Shown: in pieces, positions 1 through 5,975 of the stretch
Position numbering within the stretch: the stretch's first letter is position 1
Layout: every line of letters begins with the position of its first letter
Assembly (NCBI GenBank): GCA_030529125.1
Contig: JAUMXP010000059.1
Coordinates: 1-9,214 of the forward strand
Length of the DNA stretch: 9,214 nt
Reading direction: 5' to 3'
Source: Eubacteriales bacterium
GTDB lineage: Bacteria; Bacillota; Clostridia; Oscillospirales; Acutalibacteraceae
Program-made: the position numbers and the translations under genes
The notes under the pieces: model-generated
Told to the model about the DNA's origin: nothing
Seen by the model: only the letters and a program-made list of their open reading frames with translations
Database searches by the model: none

Positions 1-2
1 AA

Positions 3-818
3 GCTGGTGCTGAGACAGGCGCTGCTAACGTTCTTCACTTTGATGCTACTTCAGCCGGCTGGAAAAACTTCAAGAAAGTTTTCTGCTATATCTGGGAATA
101 CGGCGGAGAGTCTTTCTTTGCATGGCAGGCTAAGGCTTCTGCTTGTACTGACACAGATGGCGATGGTGTATGGACTTACGACTTAGACGCTAAGAAAGTT
201 ACTCTTCAGCCAGGCGTAATTTACGGTGTTATTTTCTCAAACGAGAACCAGATGCAGACATACGACCTTTTATTCGACTCATCAGTAATTGGCGATACAG
301 CTTACTGTGATGGTACAGAATATGAGAATCCAAAGGATAGTACAAAGACTGGTCTTGCTGCTTTCTGGAAGGGTCAGGATAGAGCTAAGTATGGTCCTGT
401 TAAGTGCATCACATCTATTGGTAACGTAGTTGGTACATGTATCCCTGCTACAACTTCTGCTTATGATATGTTTGTTAGCTTCCTCAAGGAAACTCTTGAT
501 AACGCAAGAACACATTCTGGAAAAGATGACCAGACACTTATCGATGATACAGCTAAGGCTCTTGGTCTTGGTCAGGACTTAATCGAAAAAGCTATCAAAG
601 AAGCTGGCGTTACAGTTGACTGGAAAAAAGCTGAATCAGCAGCTCCACCAGAGTCAGATCCAGGAGTTGAAGATAAGGGCAACGGCGGCAACGGCGGTGG
701 CGGTTCAGGCACAGGCACAAAGACAGGTAGAGAGACAACAGTTCTCTTCATCATGTTAGGTGTTATGATCGCTGCTGCATTTGTACTCGTAATCGCTAGA
801 AAGAGAGACAGAGCTTAA
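3..818 (+). CDS. C-terminal part of a membrane-anchored surface protein with a CBM26-like starch-binding module (5' truncated)
   Basis: The frame is open from the first bases, so this is the last 271 residues of a longer protein; the ATG at 252 is internal (residue 84 of the fragment). Residues about 9-100 resemble a CBM26-type starch-binding beta-sandwich: the segment opens NVLHFD..SAGW, has aromatics around W31, W41 and W57, a DTDGDG loop (50-55) of calcium-binding type, and an ending NQMQTYDLLF seen in Ruminococcus amylase-associated modules. Residues 152-215 look helical and are unassigned. A Pro/Gly-rich linker (215-242, including GNGGNGGGG) leads to a hydrophobic segment (about 246-264) and a basic tail ARKRDRA, the usual shape of a C-terminal membrane anchor. 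No LPXTG is visible; KTGRE just before the segment is at best degenerate. Codons are strongly biased to GCT, GTT, TCT and ACA, suggesting high expression. A strong terminator follows. The anchor is clear; the carbohydrate-binding call rests on sequence pattern only, and any catalytic domain lies outside the window. Confidence 0.65.
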   Translation, partial: AGAETGAANVLHFDATSAGWKNFKKVFCYIWEYGGESFFAWQAKASACTDTDGDGVWTYDLDAKKVTLQPGVIYGVIFSNENQMQTYDLLFDSSVIGDTAYCDGTEYENPKDSTKTGLAAFWKGQDRAKYGPVKCITSIGNVVGTCIPATTSAYDMFVSFLKETLDNARTHSGKDDQTLIDDTAKALGLGQDLIEKAIKEAGVTVDWKKAESAAPPESDPGVEDKGNGGNGGGGSGTGTKTGRETTVLFIMLGVMIAAAFVLVIARKRDRA

Positions 819-841
819 TCTGTACTGTAAATCAATAATAA

Positions 842-871
842 AAGGCTCCGTGTACTCACGGAGCTTTTTTT
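842..871 (+). terminator. Rho-independent terminator after the surface protein gene, possibly bidirectional
   Basis: A perfect 8-bp stem (845-852 with 857-864) closes a TACT loop and is followed by seven T (865-871). The A-run before the stem lets it extend into the T-tract. On the minus strand the same stem is followed by CTTTTATTATT, so it may also stop the converging uracil-DNA glycosylase gene, whose stop codon is at 885-887. Confidence 0.92.
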
Positions 872-884
872 GTATATATTCAGC

Positions 885-1457
885 TTAATATGTGTGGTCA
901 CATATCTGTTTTATTTTCTCTCTGAGAATAATAAAATCTTTCAACGCATCTTCCATCTGGTTAGGATTTCGCAGAATTGCTGCAGGGTGGTACATAGCCA
1001 TAATGTGGATGCCGTTTTTTTCAAAGAAGATGCCATGTTCTTTAGTGATTTTAAATTCGCTTTTGATAATTTTCATAGCAGCAATTCTACCTAAACATAC
1101 GATAATCTTAGGTCTGATGTATCTTGTTTGGGCGCGTAGCCAGTCCATACATTCGATCTGTTCATCTTCAAACGGGTCGCGATTTTTAGGTGGTCTGCAT
1201 TTCACAATATTTGTGATATATATGTTACTGTGTCTGTCAAGATCAACTGCAAATAGCAATTTGTCCAGTAGCTTACCTGCACGGCCGACAAACGGCTCGC
1301 CCTGAATATCCTCGTTTTCACCAGGACCTTCGCCGATGAACATTACCTCAGCATTCGGGTTACCTACGCCAAAAACTACGTTGGTTCTGGTTTTGCACAG
1401 ATCGCAACGCTCGCAGTCCATACACTCAGTTTTTATACTTTCCCATTTTTTCTCCAA
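885..1457 (-). CDS. Family 4 uracil-DNA glycosylase (4Fe-4S)
   Basis: This DNA repair enzyme removes uracil, produced by cytosine deamination or dUTP misincorporation, to start base excision repair. The 190-residue length is typical of family 4 (TthUDGa type). Counting from the TTG start, the four expected cluster cysteines are visible: C18 and C21 (CDLC), C87 in KCRPP, and C103. The uracil-pocket motif is GEGPGENED (42-50), GRAGKLLD follows at 58-65, and the second active-site motif is HPAA (157-160). Start choice: a GTG at 1464-1466 would add three residues, but it lies inside the sequence GGGGTGAT, a close match to the full anti-Shine-Dalgarno complement at ideal distance from the TTG at 1455-1457, so TTG is preferred. 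The gene is monocistronic, convergent with the surface protein gene and divergent from pduL. I saw no clear promoter for it. The family call is very secure; the start is likely. Confidence 0.93.
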   Translation of the reverse strand: MEKKWESIKTECMDCERCDLCKTRTNVVFGVGNPNAEVMFIGEGPGENEDIQGEPFVGRAGKLLDKLLFAVDLDRHSNIYITNIVKCRPPKNRDPFEDEQIECMDWLRAQTRYIRPKIIVCLGRIAAMKIIKSEFKITKEHGIFFEKNGIHIMAMYHPAAILRNPNQMEDALKDFIILREKIKQICDHTY

Positions 1458-1461
1458 AATT

Positions 1462-1469
1462 ATCACCCC
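1462..1469 (-). promoter_or_regulatory. Extended Shine-Dalgarno that decides the UDG start
   Basis: On the minus strand this reads GGGGTGAT and is followed by AATT and then TTG. It pairs with the 3' end of 16S rRNA over nearly the whole AGGAGGTGAT stretch. It overlaps the alternative GTG codon (1464-1466), which itself has no purine-rich site upstream, so it argues for translation from TTG. Confidence 0.65.
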
Positions 1470-1483
1470 AATGAAGAAATGTG

Positions 1484-1512
1484 TTGAAATTTACATATAT
1501 TTGATGTAAAAT
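1484..1512 (+). promoter_or_regulatory. Sigma-A-type promoter for pduL
   Basis: A -35 TTGAAA (1484-1489), a 17-bp spacer and a -10 TAAAAT (1507-1512) predict a start near 1519. A GGTGG ribosome site (1535-1539) lies seven bases before the ATG at 1547. No operator-like repeat is evident. Confidence 0.65.
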
Positions 1513-1546
1513 ATATTAGAAAAAATAATAGATTGGTGGTTATTTC

Positions 1547-2113
1547 ATGAAAATTATGGTTGAAACTTCTGCTCGTCACATTCACGTAACAGCAGAAACA
1601 TTCGCTACACTTTTTGGCGCTGATGCAACACTCACAAACAAAAAAGATCTTTCACAGCCTGGTCAGTTTGCTTGTGCTGAGAGAGTTACTGTTGTAGGTC
1701 CTAAGGGTGAGCTCACAATGTCTATCTTAGGCCCATTCAGATCTGCTGATCAGGTTGAGCTTGCACTTACAGATGCACGCAAAATCGGCGTTGCTGCTCC
1801 TATCAGAGAGTCTGGCGACATCGCTAATACTCCTGGTTGTAAGCTCGTTGGTCCTTGCGGTGAGGTTGAGATTGACTGCGGTATTATCGCTGCTAAGCGT
1901 CATATCCATCTTACTCCTGCTGCTGCTGAAGAATTTGGTGTAACAGATAAGCAGATTGTATCTGTTACTGTTGGCGCAGAAGGCAGAAAGGTTACTTTCG
2001 GCGATGTTGTTTGTCGCGTACACGAAAACTTTGCACCTGCTATGCACATTGACACTGATGAGTCTAACGCTGCAGGTCTTACAGGCACTGTTGACGGCGA
2101 AATCGTTCTTTAA
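1547..2113 (+). CDS. pduL: Phosphate acyltransferase PduL (acetyl/propionyl-CoA phosphotransacylase)
   Basis: PduL interconverts acyl-CoA plus phosphate with acyl-phosphate plus CoA; unrelated to Pta in fold, it can supply acetyl-phosphate for ATP by acetate kinase. The 188 residues cover the tandem PduL domains. Visible marks are SARHIH at the N-terminus (H11, H13), KKDLSQPGQFA (32-42), ILGPFR with R65, QVE with E71, SGD, the second RHIHLTP (H119, H121) and MHIDTDESNA (H167). The histidine pairs, H167 and E71 match the two-zinc site known in the family. The protein starts almost directly at the first RHIH motif, so it lacks the N-terminal encapsulation peptide found on PduL enzymes targeted to bacterial microcompartments. 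No microcompartment shell genes or ackA are nearby, so it is probably a cytosolic phosphotransacetylase. It has its own promoter and terminator, and its codon bias toward GCT and GTT suggests high expression. The physiological acyl group cannot be read from sequence. Confidence 0.95.
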   Translation: MKIMVETSARHIHVTAETFATLFGADATLTNKKDLSQPGQFACAERVTVVGPKGELTMSILGPFRSADQVELALTDARKIGVAAPIRESGDIANTPGCKLVGPCGEVEIDCGIIAAKRHIHLTPAAAEEFGVTDKQIVSVTVGAEGRKVTFGDVVCRVHENFAPAMHIDTDESNAAGLTGTVDGEIVL

Positions 2114-2130
2114 TTTTAAATGAATTATTC

Positions 2131-2158
2131 AAGGCACTCGTAAGAGTGCCTTGTTTTT
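2131..2158 (+). terminator. Rho-independent terminator after pduL
   Basis: A perfect 9-bp stem (2131-2139 with 2144-2152) with loop GTAA is followed by GTTTTT. The T-tract runs into the stop codon of the converging GH31 gene (2157-2159). On the minus strand the tail after the stem is only moderately T-rich (GAATAATTCATTT), so termination in that direction would be weaker. Confidence 0.9.
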
Positions 2159-4145
2159 ATTTGCTGATAGTTTTGATATTGTCTAAGCTATATTGAGTTG
2201 TAATACCATCGTCAGTGTAAAGTTCGTAAGTATCAGCATCGCCGATGAGTTTAATAGTGCTATAGTCGATACTGTCAACGTTTTTAGCACTGTCACACAA
2301 AGGAATACAGTGATTCTCTTTTATGAAGAACACTATCTCGTTTAACGGAACGTTGACATAGTGATGACCTTTTTCGATTTTTGTCTGAGTGATGGTCGAG
2401 TCAGCGTTGAGTCTGACCTGAGTCATATTCTCAGGAATATACACGTATCTGCCATCAGCGTTCTGTGTATATACAGGTGCAATCATAATTGACTGACCAA
2501 CCATAACCTGATCTTCGATATTTTTAGCCATCTCGTCATTCTCATAATCAAAGCTCAGCGGTCTGATATACATATCATCGTTAAGTACAGCTTTCATATA
2601 TTCGCTGTAGATGTATGGAATCAGTCTGTATCTGAAGTCGATGATGTTCTTAAAATCTTTTACGTCGCTATATGCGAAACATTCTTGATCTTTTGTTCCA
2701 CACGCAGAGTGGTTACGCATAAGTGGAGTGAAGATACCAAGTGAGAGATAGCGCAGGAGTAAGTCGCGTGTGCAGTTACCATTGAAGCCGCCAAGGTCGC
2801 AACCTGAATATACAAAGCCGCACATATTCAGTGACGGCATCTGCTTGAGACATAATAGGATGTGTGACCACCAAGAGTGGTTGTCGCCTGTCCAGATACC
2901 GCCATAGCGATGAGCACCGATGTAAGAAGCACGTGAGAACAGCAGAGTGCGTTTATCAGGATTATTGCGCATAAAGCCTTCCTGTGCGGTTTTTGTCATA
3001 AAATAACCGTACAGATTATGAACATCGTTGTGTTTAATTTGCTTTCCGTCTACATTGTGGTAGAAAGAATTGTAATCATCCTGAGAATTAGAGAGTCGTG
3101 GGAAAACATCTCTGCAGTCAAAGAAAGTGTTTGCATCAAGCGAGATTTCTCTATACTTTTCAATTTGTGAGAACGCTTTGTCTAAGCCTTTGTCAGAGTA
3201 GAATATAGCAGGCTCGTTCATATCGTTCCAAAAACCCTCGATACCCATATCGGTTAGGATTTTGTACTTGTCAGAAAACCATTTGCCTGCATCTTTATTA
3301 AGAAAATCAGGGAACACAGCTCGTCCTGGCCATACTCCTACAACATAGTCGTTTCCGTCTTTATCTTTACAGAAATAACCGTTTTTTCTGCCTTCTTCAT
3401 ATACATCGTAGTCGTCTTCAACTTTAACGGCTGCGTCTATGATAGGCACAAGTCTGATGCCTCTGCGTTTCATGTAATCGACAAATTGTTCAAAATCAGG
3501 GAAACGCTCATCATGAATAGTAAAGTCCTTGAAACGCTCCATATAGTCAATGTCAAGGAAGATAGCATCAAGCGGAATATCAGACTCTTCGTAATCATCT
3601 GCAATGCGGATAACATCGTCTTTAGTAAAATAGCTCCATCTGCTCTGCATGTATCCGAATGCCCATTTAGGCGCTACGTAGCTCATTCCGATGAGTTTTC
3701 TGAAGTTTCTGACAATTTCACGTTTTGTATTGCCCTCAATGATATAAACAGCTATGTCGTCTTTTTCTATAGAAACTTCGAGTATAGATGGGTTTGAGTA
3801 TCCGATGTCAAAAGTAATACGTGCAGGATAGTCGAAGAACACACCGAAAAGGTTACCATCGTTTTGTTTATCGTCTATAATAAGGAAGTTGTGTGCACCA
3901 TACAGTGAGCGCTTGTCTTCAGTGTGAGATGGGTCGTCTGAGCAGTAGCCCTCGTATATCCAACCACGCTTATTAATGCCTCTGACAGCTTCTCCTAAGC
4001 CGTAGACGCAGGTGGTGTCACTCATCTTGTAAGTAAACTTTCTTTTACTATACTCAAAATATGGCAGAGTATCAGTACAGCTTTCAATATCAAGAACTGT
4101 AGCATATGTTTTGAACGGATTGTTGAAGACAAATTTTTTAATCAT
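2157..4145 (-). CDS. Glycoside hydrolase family 31 alpha-glucosidase, probably cytosolic and isomaltose-preferring
   Basis: This retaining enzyme releases glucose from the non-reducing end of alpha-gluco-oligosaccharides. From the chosen start it has 662 residues: an N-terminal beta-sandwich (about 1-155), a TIM barrel beginning near PKWAFGYMQSRW (159-170), and C-terminal beta domains (from about 525). Catalytic marks are the nucleophile D308 in WNDMNEP, the acid/base D421 in WTGDN, and pocket residues D198 and D200 in FLDIDYM, R405 in FSRA and H479 in NHS. There is no signal peptide, so it should act on imported malto- or isomalto-oligosaccharides. Length and motif spacing closely match the Ruminococcus obeum enzyme Ro-alphaG1 as I recall it, where a tryptophan equivalent to W170 favours alpha-1,6 bonds; that specificity is an inference. 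Start choice: an ATG 15 bases upstream (4158-4160) has no ribosome site, while the ATG at 4143-4145 follows GGGTGAT at ideal distance. The gene is divergent from degV and convergent with pduL. Confidence 0.95.
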   Translation of the reverse strand: MIKKFVFNNPFKTYATVLDIESCTDTLPYFEYSKRKFTYKMSDTTCVYGLGEAVRGINKRGWIYEGYCSDDPSHTEDKRSLYGAHNFLIIDDKQNDGNLFGVFFDYPARITFDIGYSNPSILEVSIEKDDIAVYIIEGNTKREIVRNFRKLIGMSYVAPKWAFGYMQSRWSYFTKDDVIRIADDYEESDIPLDAIFLDIDYMERFKDFTIHDERFPDFEQFVDYMKRRGIRLVPIIDAAVKVEDDYDVYEEGRKNGYFCKDKDGNDYVVGVWPGRAVFPDFLNKDAGKWFSDKYKILTDMGIEGFWNDMNEPAIFYSDKGLDKAFSQIEKYREISLDANTFFDCRDVFPRLSNSQDDYNSFYHNVDGKQIKHNDVHNLYGYFMTKTAQEGFMRNNPDKRTLLFSRASYIGAHRYGGIWTGDNHSWWSHILLCLKQMPSLNMCGFVYSGCDLGGFNGNCTRDLLLRYLSLGIFTPLMRNHSACGTKDQECFAYSDVKDFKNIIDFRYRLIPYIYSEYMKAVLNDDMYIRPLSFDYENDEMAKNIEDQVMVGQSIMIAPVYTQNADGRYVYIPENMTQVRLNADSTITQTKIEKGHHYVNVPLNEIVFFIKENHCIPLCDSAKNVDSIDYSTIKLIGDADTYELYTDDGITTQYSLDNIKTISK

Positions 4146-4149
4146 AAAT

Positions 4150-4156
4150 ATCACCC
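4150..4156 (-). promoter_or_regulatory. Extended Shine-Dalgarno that decides the GH31 start
   Basis: On the minus strand this reads GGGTGAT, followed by ATTT and ATG. It is the same arrangement as at the UDG gene (GGGGTGAT-AATT-TTG). It places the start at 4145 rather than at the upstream ATG ending at 4160, which would put the ribosome site inside the coding region. Confidence 0.7.
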
Positions 4157-4161
4157 GCATA

Positions 4162-4189
4162 TTGAAATTTATTGAATAATTGTTATAAT
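4162..4189 (+). promoter_or_regulatory. Extended -10 promoter for degV
   Basis: A -35 TTGAAA (4162-4167), a 16-bp spacer and a perfect -10 TATAAT (4184-4189) preceded by TGT, an extended -10 element, predict a start near 4196. The GGGAGG ribosome site (4224-4229) lies seven bases before the degV ATG. Other AT-rich hexamers nearby allow further tandem promoters. Confidence 0.6.
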
Positions 4190-4192
4190 ATT

Positions 4193-4221
4193 ATTATATC
4201 ATTTAATGTTACTGATAACAA
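4193..4221 (-). promoter_or_regulatory. Promoter for the GH31 gene, overlapping the degV promoter
   Basis: On the minus strand TTGTTA (4221-4216) is followed after 17 bp by a perfect TATAAT (4198-4193), predicting a start near 4186 and a leader of about 40 bases. Its -10 box lies only three bases from the degV -10 box on the other strand, so the two promoters face each other and overlap. Confidence 0.6.
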
Positions 4222-4236
4222 TAGGGAGGTAAGAAT

Positions 4237-5097
4237 ATGGGCAATAAAGTTATTATTACTGCCGACAGTACTTGTGACCTTAGTAAAGAACTTATCGAAA
4301 GATATAATATCAAGACTATTCCGCTTCATATCTCACTTGGTGATGAGATGTATGACGATTGGGTGACTATCACTCCGGATGATATATACAACCATTTTTA
4401 CAAGACTAAGGAACTTCCTCATACAGCTGCTAACAGCGTTGGTGAGTATGTTGACTACTTTCAGGAGTTTATTGATCAGGGATATGACGTTCTTCATATC
4501 AGCTTAGGTTCCAATCTCTCTGTTACACATCGTTCTTCTGTGCTTGCTGCTCAGGAGTTTGATGGTAGGGTAGAGGCAGTTGACTCATGTAACCTCAGCA
4601 CAGGCTCAGGTCTGATCGTAATTAAGGCTGCTGAACTTGTTGAGCAGGGAAAAGGTGTAAAAGAAGTAGCTGAAGAATTAAGAGCACTTGTACACAAGAG
4701 CCACGCAAGCTTTGTTATTGATAAGCTTAACTTCCTGGCTGCAGGTGGCAGATGTTCCGCTATCGAGGCTTTTGGCGCTAATTTGCTGAATCTTAAACCA
4801 TGTATTGAAGTTTCTACACAAGAGAACGGTAAGATGGGCGTTAATAAGAAATACAGAGGCAAATTCGAGAAAATTTGTTACGAGTATCTTGATGAAATCG
4901 TCAACAAGTACGGCGAAGTTGACCCTGCACGTGCGTTTGTGACTCATGCAGGCTGTGACGATGAGCTCGTAGAGGGTATGAAAAATGCTCTGATTGAGAA
5001 AAACATCTTTAAAGAAGTTTTCGTTACCAGAGCTTCTTGTACTATCTCAAGCCACTGTGGCCCTAGCACATTAGGTGTACTCTTCATGACTAAATAA
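4237..5097 (+). CDS. degV: DegV family protein (FakB-like fatty-acid-binding)
   Basis: DegV/FakB proteins hold a fatty acid and, with the kinase FakA, present it for phosphorylation to acyl-phosphate, feeding exogenous or recycled fatty acids into phospholipid synthesis. The 286 residues are the full family length. Seen motifs: ITADSTCDL at the N-terminus (7-15), PHTAANS (61-67, the position of the usual TSxPS), HISLGSNLSVTHRSS (87-101, where most members have SSxLSGTY), VDSCNLSTGSG (115-125), LNFLAAGGR (164-172) and HCGPSTLGVLF (273-283). T63, R172 and H273 fall where FakB residues contact the acyl carboxylate. The ligand-contact stretch around 90-98 is divergent, so the bound lipid may differ. 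No fakA-like gene is in the window. The start has a strong GGGAGG site; the gene is monocistronic with its own promoter and terminator. The family is secure; fatty-acid transfer is inferred from characterised relatives. Confidence 0.93.
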   Translation: MGNKVIITADSTCDLSKELIERYNIKTIPLHISLGDEMYDDWVTITPDDIYNHFYKTKELPHTAANSVGEYVDYFQEFIDQGYDVLHISLGSNLSVTHRSSVLAAQEFDGRVEAVDSCNLSTGSGLIVIKAAELVEQGKGVKEVAEELRALVHKSHASFVIDKLNFLAAGGRCSAIEAFGANLLNLKPCIEVSTQENGKMGVNKKYRGKFEKICYEYLDEIVNKYGEVDPARAFVTHAGCDDELVEGMKNALIEKNIFKEVFVTRASCTISSHCGPSTLGVLFMTK

Positions 5098-5108
5098 TGA
5101 AACAATAA

Positions 5109-5142
5109 AGCGACGGTATTATTAGTACCGTCGCTGTTTTTT
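5109..5142 (+). terminator. Strong terminator between degV and the converging HprK-like gene, likely bidirectional
   Basis: A perfect 10-bp stem (5109-5118 with 5126-5135) with a seven-base loop is followed by GTTTTTT. On the minus strand the stem is followed by TTATTGTTTCATT, U-rich enough to serve the converging gene whose stop codon is at 5148-5150. Confidence 0.93.
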
Positions 5143-5147
5143 GTATA

Positions 5148-5855
5148 TTATATTTCGTTTACAGAATTATATGCTGTGTGTACTGCTTCTTCTGAGATTG
5201 TGCAGTACAGGTCGTACATAGGCGTTGTAGATACAAGCTGTTCAATCATATTGAGTAGCTTGTTCATAACTTCTTTGTTATCAGGCAGTACAGTCTGGGA
5301 CAAAAGCTTTGTGATAGCAGACACGGGGTCACACATTTCAGCTCTGTTACTATCAGCCTGATGCAGGTAGAATATGGCTTTTATAGGAGCTTTGATATTA
5401 TTAGAAATACTGTGTTTGCCGTTCCATGGAGTGCCATATATGTAGAATTTGTCGTCTAGTATCCTGACTATCGGCTTGTCGTCGTTTATCATAGTTACTT
5501 TGTCTTTGAATACCTCACGCCAGAGTTTTGCGTGAGTTGACTTGCCTGTTCCACTTTTAGCGGTAAAGACATACGCTTCGCCGTTTAGCTCAAGACATGA
5601 GCAGTGCAGGAAAAAGCCACTGTATTTACTAAGAATAACATCGCAAATATAACGCAGGATGGCTGTGATCTCGTAGTATGGCTCAGGGACAACTTCTGTA
5701 GCGATTTCCTTTTCGTGAGCTATCATTTCCTGAGTAACAGTAACCGAAAAATCTGCTACCAACTCATCAGTCAGATAATCTGCAAGATAATTTTTTGTGA
5801 ATTCACTGTGATTTTTCACTTCAATGTTCAAATCAGCAATTCTATAAATATCCAT
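5148..5855 (-). CDS. Orphan P-loop protein resembling the HPr kinase/phosphorylase catalytic domain
   Basis: This 235-residue protein has the marks of the HprK/PEP-carboxykinase-like ATP-binding fold: FFLHCSCLELNG (81-92) with H85, a Walker A loop AKSGTGKST (99-107) with K105, MINDDKP (122-128) with paired acids D125/D126 at the place of the catalytic aspartate of HPr kinase, and GTPWNGK (141-147). Residues 1-75 match nothing I recognise. It is not the true HPr kinase: the N-terminal HprK domain and the HprK signature are absent, and it is shorter than the usual 300-plus residues. Relatives in Clostridia are, from memory, annotated as hypothetical or HPr kinase-like; similar proteins elsewhere occur with PqqD-type RiPP clusters, but no precursor or radical SAM maturase gene adjoins this one. 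It has its own promoter and a GAGG ribosome site five bases before the ATG. ATP binding is likely; substrate and role are unknown. Confidence 0.8.
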   Translation of the reverse strand: MDIYRIADLNIEVKNHSEFTKNYLADYLTDELVADFSVTVTQEMIAHEKEIATEVVPEPYYEITAILRYICDVILSKYSGFFLHCSCLELNGEAYVFTAKSGTGKSTHAKLWREVFKDKVTMINDDKPIVRILDDKFYIYGTPWNGKHSISNNIKAPIKAIFYLHQADSNRAEMCDPVSAITKLLSQTVLPDNKEVMNKLLNMIEQLVSTTPMYDLYCTISEEAVHTAYNSVNEI

Positions 5856-5882
5856 AATGACCTCGTGATAATTGATATAACT

Positions 5883-5911
5883 ATTTTACTAAAAAGTGCA
5901 TAATATTTCAA
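5883..5911 (-). promoter_or_regulatory. Promoter for the HprK-like gene
   Basis: On the minus strand TTGAAA (5911-5906) is followed after 17 bp by TAAAAT (5888-5883), predicting a start near 5876, about 20 bases before the ATG. It stands back to back with the tcdA promoter; the two -35 boxes are seven bases apart. Confidence 0.68.
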
Positions 5912-5918
5912 CAGTTAT

Positions 5919-5947
5919 TTGAATATACAGTTTCACTATGGTATAAT
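5919..5947 (+). promoter_or_regulatory. Strong promoter for tcdA
   Basis: A -35 TTGAAT (5919-5924), a 17-bp spacer and a perfect -10 TATAAT (5942-5947), preceded by TGG as an extended -10, predict a start near 5954. The open frame can be extended back to a TTG at 5919, but that codon is the -35 box itself, so the extension is not coding. Confidence 0.78.
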
Positions 5948-5975
5948 CTACACATATCTTATTAGGCGGTGTAAT

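Noticed and set aside
242..268. KTGRE before the C-terminal hydrophobic segment as a possible sortase signal (bases about 720-740)
   Set aside because: It lacks the leucine-proline part of LPXTG and I cannot support cleavage; a plain membrane anchor is the simpler reading.
678..728. Repetitive GGC/AAC/ACA-rich tract
   Set aside because: It is explained by a Gly-rich flexible linker in the protein; the units are irregular and not a separate repeat element.
572..754. Proline-rich reading frame on the minus strand
   Set aside because: It is the antisense shadow of the glycine-rich linker in the surface protein gene, with no start signal of its own.
892..1305. 137-codon plus-strand frame opposite the uracil-DNA glycosylase gene
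   Set aside because: The opposite strand carries all family 4 UDG motifs; this frame has no recognisable domain and no good ribosome site.
1727..2047. 106-codon minus-strand frame within pduL
   Set aside because: It is a shadow of the strongly codon-biased pduL gene and resembles no known protein.
5919..5975. N-terminal extension of tcdA to a TTG at 5919
   Set aside because: The extension reads through the -35 and -10 promoter boxes; the ATG at 5976 has a strong ribosome site and fits the family start.
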